A stretch of DNA of 64,000 nucleotides, taken from positions 434,001-498,000 of the forward strand of contig NZ_CP007201.1 of assembly GCF_000568815.1 (NCBI RefSeq), in the 5' to 3' direction. The DNA is from Sulfurospirillum multivorans DSM 12446. Its GTDB lineage: Bacteria > Campylobacterota > Campylobacteria > Campylobacterales > Sulfurospirillaceae. The position numbers were made by a program, and so were the translations under genes. The notes under the pieces were generated by a model that worked only from the letters and a program-made list of their open reading frames with translations, had not been told where the DNA came from and did no database searches. Of this stretch, positions 54,168-62,319 are shown piece by piece. How positions within the stretch are numbered: position 1 is the first letter of the stretch; each line of letters opens with the position of its first letter.

Positions 54168-54245
54168 GTTTTTAAAGCAAAGCTTTAAAAACTACGTTAA
54201 CACTGAGTACACTTGGGCAGAGTGCCCACGCACCTTTGGTGCTTT
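54168..54245. repeat. dispersed three-hairpin repeat, copy C
   Basis: Hairpin GTTTTTAAAGC (54168-54178), loop AAA, GCTTTAAAAAC (54182-54192), then TACGTTAACACT (compare copies A and B), then a GGGCAGAGTGCCC hairpin and GCACC-TTT-GGTGC followed by TTTTATTT. The 5' hairpin and linker match A and B in layout, while the 3' hairpins differ in sequence. Confidence 0.6.
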
Positions 54246-54721
54246 TATTTATCGGTTTTAAAGGTAAAAATAGCGCCTTGACTTTGGGCGGTTTGGTTCA
54301 GGATAACATTGGCTTGCCAGATCATGTTGCCAACCACGCAGGTGGGAAGCATACCCTCTCCTTCATAGACGCCTTGGGCGGTTTGGTTAAGTTTAATCGT
54401 ATGGAGTCCCATGTTCATATTGGTCGCAAAAAGTTTGATCTCAAGGGATGGCAGATCAACCGTGGAGGTGACCTTAAACTTTAGGGGTTTCATCAGCGGA
54501 ATCTCTTTGGGTATTATCTCTAAAGAGAGCATGGAGCCATCTTTCAGTGTCACGTCACAAGCGCTTACATGTAAATCACACGTGTCACTGCTCTGCACAA
54601 AATGGGTATCGCCCACCCACCATTGATACACATCGTGCGAGTCAATCAACACATACGCCCCAATGCCAACAACCGCGATTATTTCGATGATAAGCCACTT
54701 AAAAAATCGAGACGAGAACAT
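54245..54721 (-). CDS. membrane-anchored periplasmic protein, YtkA/FixH-like
   Basis: 158 residues. One N-terminal transmembrane helix (about residues 8-26) and a periplasmic domain with KPLKFKVTSTVDLPSLEIKL, MNMGLHTIKLNQTAQGVYEG and a final WQANVILNQ strand, which resembles the immunoglobulin-like YtkA/FixH fold. FixH relatives help assemble cytochrome oxidases or carry copper, but the role here is not shown. It carries a palindrome (54565, Leu-His-Val) and faces away from the nuo cluster. Confidence 0.55.
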   Translation of the reverse strand: MFSSRFFKWLIIEIIAVVGIGAYVLIDSHDVYQWWVGDTHFVQSSDTCDLHVSACDVTLKDGSMLSLEIIPKEIPLMKPLKFKVTSTVDLPSLEIKLFATNMNMGLHTIKLNQTAQGVYEGEGMLPTCVVGNMIWQANVILNQTAQSQGAIFTFKTDK

Positions 54722-54857
54722 AAAGTCTCCTTCTAAAAAAAGTGTATGGAGTTTAACATCACTTGGGTAAATTTTTAGTAAATTGGATGCGACAGCTCCT
54801 TTAAAGTTGACGCTCGCTAGAATTGGAATACTTCATCCAAACGAGGATAGCAATTTT

Positions 54858-56372
54858 ATGGCGCATATTACGGTTGATGGCACGGTATTAGAGGTTAAAG
54901 AGGGTGCTTTATTGATTGAAGAGCTGCTCGTTCACAAGATTAACATTCCCCATTTTTGTTACCACCCAGCCCTTGGAAAAGATGGCAATTGTCGTATGTG
55001 TATGGTCGAAATCGAAGGGCAAAAACGCCCCCAAATCGCCTGTGATACGCCTATCATTGAGGGCATGATCGTCCGCACGAAAGGTGCTAACATTGACCGC
55101 GTTAAACGCTCCATTTTAGAACTTGAACTCATCAATCACCCCATCGACTGTCCTATCTGCGATCAAGCAGGCGAGTGCTCGCTCCAAAACTATTATATGG
55201 ACGTGGGGCTCTATGAGAGTCGCTTAAGTACTCCTAAAGTCAGAGGCGAAAAGCATGTGGATTTGGGGGCAAACGTTGTGCTCGATCAAGAGCGTTGCGT
55301 GCTCTGTACGCGCTGTGTGCGCTTTACCAAAAACATTACCAAGACCAATGAATTAGGCGTCCTCTCCCGTGCCGATCATTCGGTTATCAGCACGTTTCCT
55401 GGTTCCAAACTCACCAATCCGTATGCGATGAATGTGGTCGATCTTTGCCCTGTGGGCGCACTCACCAGCAAAGATTTTCGCTTTCAACAACGGGTCTGGT
55501 TTTTAAACACCAAAGAGGCGATCTGCGATCATTGCGGCAGAGGCTGTTCCATTTTTGTCGATCACCACAAAGAGAAGTACAAAGATGAGATGATTTACCG
55601 TTACCGTCCACGCCTCAATGAGACAATTAATGGCTATTTTATCTGCGATGCGGGAAGGCTTAGCTACACCAAAGAGAATGAAAACCAAGCGTTTCATGCC
55701 CTCATTCGTGGCAAAATGAGCGAATACGAATACGCCGAGGGAAAACTCCTGCGTCTTTTAAAGCGCCACTTGGGTAAAACGCTGTTTCTGCTCTCTTCAA
55801 ACCTCTCTTTAGAAGAGATGGTGCGGGTGCAAAAGCTCTCAAAGCTCTATGAAATAGCATTAAATGCTTATGAGCCTGAGCGATACGATGCTACGTTTGG
55901 CGATGATTTTTTAAAATGCAATGATCGCTCTGCTAACGCCAGAGCACTACCACTTTTAGGGATTGATACAACCAAAGAGGGTTTGGAAAATGCTCTTGAA
56001 AAAGCAGAACTGGTCGTGCTTATCGGACGCAGTGATGCCAAAATCATTAAAGAGATGCGCTATACGCGCAATACCGTGATTCTCTGTTCCAGCTGTGAGG
56101 TTACATGTAAAGAGGTGGAACTCGTTCTTCCCATCGCTTCACACACCAGACGCGATGGCAGTTTTATCAATGTGGACGGCTACATTCAGTACAGCGCCTG
56201 TGCCATCCAAAGCGAGCACGGACACAAAACACTGTTAACACTTTTGGCCGCCATTTTAGGCGATACGATCTTTACATGTAAAGAGGTTTGGGACGCCGAA
56301 CTCTTCTTTTACGAGGTACTAAAAGGCATTACATTTGCCTCTCTTAAAACCACACCAAAGATCGCGCTATGA
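54858..56372 (+). CDS. nuoG: NADH-quinone oxidoreductase subunit G (short form)
   Basis: 504 residues from ATG 54858, with GAGGATA upstream; the frame extends 25 codons earlier but without a ribosome site. All cluster ligands are visible: N1b Cys34, Cys45, Cys48, Cys62; N5 His94, Cys98, Cys101, Cys107; N4 Cys147, Cys150, Cys153, Cys197; and the extra N7 set Cys223, Cys226, Cys230, Cys263. The remaining molybdopterin-like domain is only about 240 residues, far shorter than the about 600 in E. coli or Campylobacter. Two palindromes lie near the C-terminus (56101, 56271; both Thr-Cys-Lys). It is the first nuo gene here; nuoA-F are not upstream. Confidence 0.9.
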   Translation: MAHITVDGTVLEVKEGALLIEELLVHKINIPHFCYHPALGKDGNCRMCMVEIEGQKRPQIACDTPIIEGMIVRTKGANIDRVKRSILELELINHPIDCPICDQAGECSLQNYYMDVGLYESRLSTPKVRGEKHVDLGANVVLDQERCVLCTRCVRFTKNITKTNELGVLSRADHSVISTFPGSKLTNPYAMNVVDLCPVGALTSKDFRFQQRVWFLNTKEAICDHCGRGCSIFVDHHKEKYKDEMIYRYRPRLNETINGYFICDAGRLSYTKENENQAFHALIRGKMSEYEYAEGKLLRLLKRHLGKTLFLLSSNLSLEEMVRVQKLSKLYEIALNAYEPERYDATFGDDFLKCNDRSANARALPLLGIDTTKEGLENALEKAELVVLIGRSDAKIIKEMRYTRNTVILCSSCEVTCKEVELVLPIASHTRRDGSFINVDGYIQYSACAIQSEHGHKTLLTLLAAILGDTIFTCKEVWDAELFFYEVLKGITFASLKTTPKIAL

Positions 56373-57652
56373 GCACTCTTAGCGTTTTTGTTGTCATCCT
56401 CAACGTCATTTTAGCGCTCCTTTTTTCGCTTGGATTGGCACCCATTTTGGTCTGGGTGGAACGTCGTGTGGCGGGACTCATTCAAGATCGTTTAGGCCCT
56501 AATCGCTGTCACATCAACGGTATTCGACTCGGTGGACTGGTTCAATCCTTAGCTGATATGCTCAAACTGGTCTTCAAAGAGGATTTTCAAGCCAAAGCGA
56601 TTCAAGAGAATTTTTTCTTCTCCTTAGCGCCTGTGATCGTCTTTGTCTCTGCCTTTCTAAGCTTTATGGTGATGCCCTTTGCCGATGATCTGATCATCAA
56701 CGGCGAGCGTTTCATCATGCAGGGTTTGCCGACGGATCTGGGCATTCTTTGGTTTTTAGCGCTGGCAGGGTTGAGCGTTTATGGAATCATGCTTGGCGGT
56801 TGGGCGAGTCGGAGCAAATACTCCCTTTTGGGCGCGATGCGAGCGGGTGCGCAAGTCATCAGCTACGAAGCAGCGATGGGACTTTCGGTGGTTTCACTGC
56901 TCATTACCTATGGCTCCATTCATTTGGGCGACATTGTGGCATATCAAGGTGAACTTCTTTTGGGCTTTATTCCTGCGTGGGGCATTGTGGTGCAACCTCT
57001 TGCCGCGCTTATCTTTATCGTGACCGCGTTTGCAGAAGCCAACCGTACACCGTTTGATTTAGCGGAGGGCGAGAGCGAAATCGTCGGAGGCTACCACACC
57101 GAATACAGCGCGATGCGTTTTGGACTCTTTTTCGTGGGCGAATATGTCGCGATGAGTGCCTCAAGTGCGTTGATTGTAACCCTCTTTTTGGGCGGCTATC
57201 ATCTGCCCTACCTCAATACCCAAACGCTTCAAACCACGATGCCTTATGTGTTAGGCTTTATCATACTAGCCCTTCCATTGGGCAGTTTTTATGCGATGCG
57301 TTGGATCAAAAAACATAACCGTTGGTATCTCAAAAGTGATGTACGAAACACGGAAAGTGCGGTGTTGCAAAAAGGGTTGATTGGGTTCAATGTGCTGGTC
57401 ATTGCAGGACTTGGAGCACTGCTTTATCTAGGGCTTACGCCAACGTCTACGAATGTCGTGACGGCGGTTATTCAGATCTCAACCTTTGCGGTCAAACTGC
57501 TGTTTATGAACTTTGTGTTTGTTTGGGTGCGCTGGACTTTGCCTCGTTTTCGTTACGATCAGTTGCAAACCCTTGGATGGAAAGTGCTGATGCCTTTGGC
57601 GATTGCCAACATTGTTGTTAGCGCGATTATCATTGTGGTAAAGGAGCTGTAG
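56369..57652 (+). CDS. nuoH: NADH-quinone oxidoreductase subunit H, with insertion
   Basis: 427 residues against about 325-365 in most bacteria. The quinone-site blocks ERRVAGLIQDRLGPNRCH, FAEANRTPFDLAEGESEIVG and GYHTEYSAM are normal, and the C-terminal FRYDQLQTLGWK is normal. Between them, residues about 283-370 are an extra segment with two hydrophobic stretches (291-310 and 337-356). It forms the link between the membrane and hydrophilic arms. It overlaps nuoG by 4 bases and abuts nuoI. Confidence 0.93.
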   Translation: MSTLSVFVVILNVILALLFSLGLAPILVWVERRVAGLIQDRLGPNRCHINGIRLGGLVQSLADMLKLVFKEDFQAKAIQENFFFSLAPVIVFVSAFLSFMVMPFADDLIINGERFIMQGLPTDLGILWFLALAGLSVYGIMLGGWASRSKYSLLGAMRAGAQVISYEAAMGLSVVSLLITYGSIHLGDIVAYQGELLLGFIPAWGIVVQPLAALIFIVTAFAEANRTPFDLAEGESEIVGGYHTEYSAMRFGLFFVGEYVAMSASSALIVTLFLGGYHLPYLNTQTLQTTMPYVLGFIILALPLGSFYAMRWIKKHNRWYLKSDVRNTESAVLQKGLIGFNVLVIAGLGALLYLGLTPTSTNVVTAVIQISTFAVKLLFMNFVFVWVRWTLPRFRYDQLQTLGWKVLMPLAIANIVVSAIIIVVKEL

Positions 57653-58147
57653 ATGGGCATTAAAGTCGTTAAACGCCATGGCAATACCCTCAAAGAGAAG
57701 CTCTACATTCCTGCCATTTTTGGCGGTATGAAAACCACGCTTTCGCATTTCATCACCAATCTAAGCGATAAGCCGCATATTCCCACTATTCTTTACCCCG
57801 AAGAGCAACCGCACGACATCAGTGAGCGCTACCGCGGCGTGCATCGTCTGACCAAACGCGACGATGGGAGTGTGCGTTGTGTGGCGTGTTTTATGTGCGC
57901 GACGGCGTGTCCTGCGGAGTGTATATTCATCGAAGCAGAAGAACGCACAGATGGGGTTGATGAGAAGATGCCCAAACGCTTTGATATTGACCTTTTAGAG
58001 TGCGTCTTTTGCGGCGCGTGTGTTGAGGCGTGTCCGTGTGACGCGATTCGCATGGACAGTGGCATTTTTAGTTTTATCGGTAAAAAACGCGAAGATTTTG
58101 TGCTCACGAAAGAGCAACTTTTAGCCAATGAGGAGAAAAAGCAATGA
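57653..58147 (+). CDS. nuoI: NADH-quinone oxidoreductase subunit I
   Basis: 164 residues with two 4Fe-4S motifs: CVACFMCATACP (Cys76, Cys79, Cys82, Cys86) and CVFCGACVEACP (Cys117, Cys120, Cys123, Cys127). These are clusters N6a and N6b that carry electrons to N2 in NuoB. NuoB and NuoD are not encoded in this window, so this protein needs partners from elsewhere. It overlaps nuoJ by 4 bases. Confidence 0.96.
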   Translation: MGIKVVKRHGNTLKEKLYIPAIFGGMKTTLSHFITNLSDKPHIPTILYPEEQPHDISERYRGVHRLTKRDDGSVRCVACFMCATACPAECIFIEAEERTDGVDEKMPKRFDIDLLECVFCGACVEACPCDAIRMDSGIFSFIGKKREDFVLTKEQLLANEEKKQ

Positions 58148-58641
58148 TGGATATTCTCTTTTTACTGCTCGGCTCCTTTGCCATTTTAGGCGCTATTGGC
58201 ATGGTTGGTTTTCATCAACCCGTGCACAGTGCGCTGAGTCTTATTTTGACGATTCTCGCCTTGGCGGGGCTGTTTGCGCTTTTGAGTGCTTCATTTTTAT
58301 TTATGGTGCAAATCATCATTTATGCGGGTGCAATTTTAACGCTTTTCATTTTTATCATTATGTTTTTAAACGTCAAAGAGGCGAATTTGCCCAAAGAGCC
58401 TAATAAAAATATCACGCTCTTTTTAGGCTCCATTGCGCTGTTGCCGTTCAATTTTTTGATTCTCCGTGCTTTTTCCAAAATGCCTTTACATGTAAATCCC
58501 GTTGACAGTGATTTTGGGAAGATCAAACCCCTTGGCATGGAGCTTTTCACGCAGTGGCTCTTGCCGTTTGAACTCATCTCTATTTTACTCCTTGTGGCAC
58601 TCATCGGTGCCGTTGTTTTGGGTCGAAAGGACGAAGCATGA
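58144..58641 (+). CDS. nuoJ: NADH-quinone oxidoreductase subunit J
   Basis: 165 residues, five hydrophobic helices, beginning MMDILFLLLGSFAILGAIGM with the conserved third helix IIYAGAILTLFIFIIMFLN (pi-bulge region). It is a core subunit of the proton-pumping membrane arm. One palindrome inside (58485, Leu-His-Val). Overlaps nuoI and nuoK by 4 bases each. Confidence 0.95.
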   Translation: MMDILFLLLGSFAILGAIGMVGFHQPVHSALSLILTILALAGLFALLSASFLFMVQIIIYAGAILTLFIFIIMFLNVKEANLPKEPNKNITLFLGSIALLPFNFLILRAFSKMPLHVNPVDSDFGKIKPLGMELFTQWLLPFELISILLLVALIGAVVLGRKDEA

Positions 58642-58958
58642 TCGCCAATACCCTTTTTGGTTACATCGTTGTTGCCATGATACTTTTTTCCATTGGTCTT
58701 TTAGGGGTCATTAGTCGTAAAAATATCTTTGTGATTTATATGTCGATTGAGCTGATGCTCAACGCTGTAAACCTGATGTTTGTCGCTTTAAGTAACTACC
58801 ATCACGATATGGGCGGACATGTGATGGCGATGCTGATCATTGCGATTGCCGCCGCGGAAGCAGGTGTGTTTTTATCGCTGATTATCGTGCTCTATCGTCG
58901 TAAAAAATCACTCGATTCTGACCTCTTTAGAACCCTCTCCCAAAAGGAGGCTGTATGA
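58638..58958 (+). CDS. nuoK: NADH-quinone oxidoreductase subunit K
   Basis: 106 residues, three helices with the two conserved membrane glutamates (IELMLNAVNL and AAAEAGVFLSL). It couples to NuoN and NuoJ in the E-channel. Overlaps both neighbours by 4 bases. Confidence 0.96.
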   Translation: MIANTLFGYIVVAMILFSIGLLGVISRKNIFVIYMSIELMLNAVNLMFVALSNYHHDMGGHVMAMLIIAIAAAEAGVFLSLIIVLYRRKKSLDSDLFRTLSQKEAV

Positions 58959-60838
58959 GCGCTCTTTTAGCAGGAATTGTCCTATCGCCATTGCTCTCTT
59001 CCGTGTTGATCGGACTTTTGTACATGCTGAGCATCACCAAAATGCCTCTGGCTAAAAAATGGTTTACCCTCCCTGCACTTTTTGCGCCATTTTTGAGTTT
59101 TGTTTTTGGGCTCATTGCTTTTTTAGAGGTTGCTAAAACGGGTGTTGCATTGCATTTTGAGCCCTATTTATGGCTCGGTGTGGGCGAATACAAAATCTAT
59201 ATGGGCTTCTTGGGCGATAAACTCTCTTTATTTATGGTGCTTTTTATCACCTTTGTGGGCTGGTTGATCCACCTTTACGCGACTGCGTATATGAGCGACG
59301 ACAAAGGGTATGGCAAGTTTTTCTTCTACTTCAACCTCTTTTTAAGTTCGATGCTTCTGCTCGTCCTTGCCGATGGGCCTTTGATTATGTTTATTGGTTG
59401 GGAAGGGGTAGGGCTTTGCTCGTATTTGCTCATTAGCTTTTACTTCCAAGATAACTCCAACGTTGTCGCTGGCAATAAAGCGTTTATCGTCAACCGTGTC
59501 GGCGATCTTGGCTTTTTGGTGGGACTTGCGATTCTCTTTTTTCACAGTGGATCAGCAGGGTTTAGTTACGAAACGATCGCCCTTCACATCTCTTCCATGC
59601 CCTCTTCGTTACTCCAAATTGTAGGCATCGCGCTCTTTATCGGTGCGATGGGAAAATCGGCTCAGATTCCACTCTACGTCTGGTTACCCGATGCCATGGC
59701 AGGCCCTACGCCTGTTTCAGCGTTGATTCACGCCGCAACGATGGTCACAGCGGGCGTTTACATGGTCGCGCGCTTCTCCTTTTTGTATGAGCTTATTCCA
59801 AATATTGGACTTTTCATTGCCTACATTGGCGCGTTTAGTGCGCTTTTTGCCGCTGTGATTGCGACCAAACAGAGCGATATTAAAAAGATTTTAGCCTATT
59901 CAACGATGTCGCAGTTAGGCTATATGTTTATCGCCGTTGGTTTGGGCGCGTATAGCAGTGCACTGTTTCACGTCTTTACCCACGCCTTTTTCAAAGCACT
60001 GCTTTTTATGGGAGCGGGTGCGGTGATTATCGCGTTGCACCATGAACAAAATATCTTCAAGATGGGCAAAATGCGTCGTGTCACGCCTGTGGTTTACATC
60101 ACGATGCTGATGGCAACCTTAGCGATTAGCGGGATTCCTCCTTTTGCAGGATTTTTCAGTAAAGATGAGATTTTACTCGTCGCGTTTGCGAGTGGCGAAT
60201 ACGTCATTTGGGGCATTGCCGTGTGCAGTGCTGTTTTGACCGCGTACTATATGTTCCGACTCTTTTTTGTCGTTTTTGAGGGTAAAAATGCTTTACATGT
60301 AAACCATCCGCACGATGTCTCGTGGGTGATGAAAGCCCCTCTTGTCGTGCTCGCCTTTGGCTCTCTTTTGGCTGGATTTATGGGGTTACCTTCGCTGTTA
60401 GGCGGGAGCCATCTGATTGGTTCATGGTTGGGTGAATGGGGCATGAGAATCTTACATGTAAGCCATGAAACCGAATGGCTTTTACTGGGTCTCAATGTCA
60501 CCGTTTCGCTTATAGGTATTGGCATCGCGTATCAAAAATTTTATGGGTACGATCTTTCTCGCCACAAAGAAGCCAAAGGAATTGTCTACAATAAGTTTTA
60601 TGTGGACGAGATTTACGACGTTTTATTTGTACGCTCCATTCGAAAGCTCAGCGAATTCATCGCGGTGGGATTAGATGTCAACATTGTCGATCGCGTCATT
60701 ATGGGGCTGAGCCATGGTTTTATCAAACTAGGGCATGTGGTGGCACTCGTGCAAAATGCCAATGTCCGCTTTTACGCGCTTATTATGATGCTCGGCATCA
60801 GCGTGGCGTCATGCTATTTGATTTGGGCGGTGGATTAA
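58955..60838 (+). CDS. nuoL: NADH-quinone oxidoreductase subunit L
   Basis: 627 residues, antiporter-like subunit with a C-terminal lateral helix. Conserved blocks are EGVGLCSYLLISFYF, WLPDAMAGPTPVSALIHAAT and the Lys of SDIKKILAYSTMSQLGYM. Two palindromes lie in the C-terminal third (60292 and 60452, both Leu-His-Val). Its stop shares a base with the nuoM start. Confidence 0.96.
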   Translation: MSALLAGIVLSPLLSSVLIGLLYMLSITKMPLAKKWFTLPALFAPFLSFVFGLIAFLEVAKTGVALHFEPYLWLGVGEYKIYMGFLGDKLSLFMVLFITFVGWLIHLYATAYMSDDKGYGKFFFYFNLFLSSMLLLVLADGPLIMFIGWEGVGLCSYLLISFYFQDNSNVVAGNKAFIVNRVGDLGFLVGLAILFFHSGSAGFSYETIALHISSMPSSLLQIVGIALFIGAMGKSAQIPLYVWLPDAMAGPTPVSALIHAATMVTAGVYMVARFSFLYELIPNIGLFIAYIGAFSALFAAVIATKQSDIKKILAYSTMSQLGYMFIAVGLGAYSSALFHVFTHAFFKALLFMGAGAVIIALHHEQNIFKMGKMRRVTPVVYITMLMATLAISGIPPFAGFFSKDEILLVAFASGEYVIWGIAVCSAVLTAYYMFRLFFVVFEGKNALHVNHPHDVSWVMKAPLVVLAFGSLLAGFMGLPSLLGGSHLIGSWLGEWGMRILHVSHETEWLLLGLNVTVSLIGIGIAYQKFYGYDLSRHKEAKGIVYNKFYVDEIYDVLFVRSIRKLSEFIAVGLDVNIVDRVIMGLSHGFIKLGHVVALVQNANVRFYALIMMLGISVASCYLIWAVD

Positions 60839-62319
60839 TGAATATCGGCATACTTTCAATCATCATTTTTCTACCCATGGTTGTGGCACTTTTTCTGATG
60901 GTAGCACCCTTTTCTTCGCGCATCACGCGCAATGCCGCTTTTGGCGTGTCACTTACCATCTTTGCGTTAGCACTCTACATTTACACCCATTTTGAGCTGA
61001 CAGGCACGCTTCAATTTAAAGAAGTGTATCCGTGGATCAAGAGTTATGGCATCTCATACAGCCTTGGCATTGATGGTTTTTCACTGATCATTTTGATGCT
61101 GATCGCCACGCTGATCCCGAGTGCCTATCTGCTTTTGTGGAACAATGCGCGCTCTAAAAGCTACTGGATCAGCATGCTCTTTATCCAATCAGGCATCAGC
61201 GGTACGCTCTTTTCGCTCGATCTGTTTTTATTCTACTTTTTTTGGGAAGCGATGTTACTGCCGGTGTTTATGATCATTGGTCTGTTTGGCTCAGGCAATC
61301 GCGTCTTCTCAACGCTGAAAATCACGATTTACACCATTATGGGTTCGCTCTTTATGTTTGTGAGCATTCTCTATTTGGGCGTGACACACTACTATGAATT
61401 TGGTGTCTGGAGTTTTGCACTTTCGGATTTAGTCAATATCACGACCATTGCGCGTGAGCAAAAAATACTCCTCTTTTTTGGGTTTATGCTCGCTTTTGCG
61501 ATTAAAATTCCTCTCTTTCCGTTTCACTCATGGTTGCTTCAAACCTACTCCAACTCACCCACAGGCGGTGTTTTCTTGCTCTCGTCCATCATGGCAAAAC
61601 TCGGTGTCTACGCATTGGTTCGTTTTATGATTCCGCTGTTTCCAGACCTCTTTGTGGAGTTCTCGATTTATTTTGTTGCCCTTGGTATTTTTGGATTGGT
61701 CTATTTTGGTATCGCTGCGATTTGTCAAATGAACATCAAAAAGATGTTTGCCTATTCGTCCGCTTCGCACTTAGGGTTCATCACCGCAGGCGTTTTTGCG
61801 CTTAATGTGCAAGGCATGATGGGAAGTGCCTTTTTGATCGTCGCACACGCCATCGCTACGGGTGGACTTTTCCTACTGGTCGGCGTGATGGAGCGACACT
61901 TAGGCATTCGCTCACTTTCAGGACTGGGAGGCATTGCGACCAAAGCGCCGTGGTTTACCCTTTTTTTTGCCATTATGCTCTTTTGTACCGTGGGCATTCC
62001 GGGAACGAACGGTTTTGTGGCAGAGCTATTGATCGTCTTGGGCATTTTTCATTACAACCCTTACCTTGGCGTGCTCTCCGCCCTTACGGTTTTAGTCGCG
62101 GCAAGTTACATGTTTTGGGTCTTTCAAAAAGCGGTTTTGGTCAAAAGTGACAACGATGTCTCGAACATGAAAGACTTAACATTGTATGAGATTTTAGGTT
62201 TGCTTCCTTTAGCGGTGCTGATCATCGCGATGGGTATTTACCCCGATCTTTTCTTGTATAAAATCGAGCCGACCTTGCAGCACTATCTCATCGATATTTT
62301 ACATGTAGGAGTGAAGTGA
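60838..62319 (+). CDS. nuoM: NADH-quinone oxidoreductase subunit M
   Basis: 493 residues from ATG 60838, inside the nuoL stop; nine codons upstream in the same frame belong to nuoL. Antiporter-like subunit with WEAMLLPVFMIIG, FPFHSWLLQTYSNSPTGGVF and the MNIKKMFAYSSASHLGF block with the key Lys. Its last codons contain a one-mismatch palindrome TTTACATGTAGG at 62298-62309, which also supplies the ribosome site of nuoN. Confidence 0.96.
   Translation: MNIGILSIIIFLPMVVALFLMVAPFSSRITRNAAFGVSLTIFALALYIYTHFELTGTLQFKEVYPWIKSYGISYSLGIDGFSLIILMLIATLIPSAYLLLWNNARSKSYWISMLFIQSGISGTLFSLDLFLFYFFWEAMLLPVFMIIGLFGSGNRVFSTLKITIYTIMGSLFMFVSILYLGVTHYYEFGVWSFALSDLVNITTIAREQKILLFFGFMLAFAIKIPLFPFHSWLLQTYSNSPTGGVFLLSSIMAKLGVYALVRFMIPLFPDLFVEFSIYFVALGIFGLVYFGIAAICQMNIKKMFAYSSASHLGFITAGVFALNVQGMMGSAFLIVAHAIATGGLFLLVGVMERHLGIRSLSGLGGIATKAPWFTLFFAIMLFCTVGIPGTNGFVAELLIVLGIFHYNPYLGVLSALTVLVAASYMFWVFQKAVLVKSDNDVSNMKDLTLYEILGLLPLAVLIIAMGIYPDLFLYKIEPTLQHYLIDILHVGVK

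Noticed and set aside
41793-54245. Insertion sequence or MITE at the three-hairpin repeats
   Set aside because: No transposase gene, terminal inverted repeats or target duplications were seen; kept as a structured repeat only.
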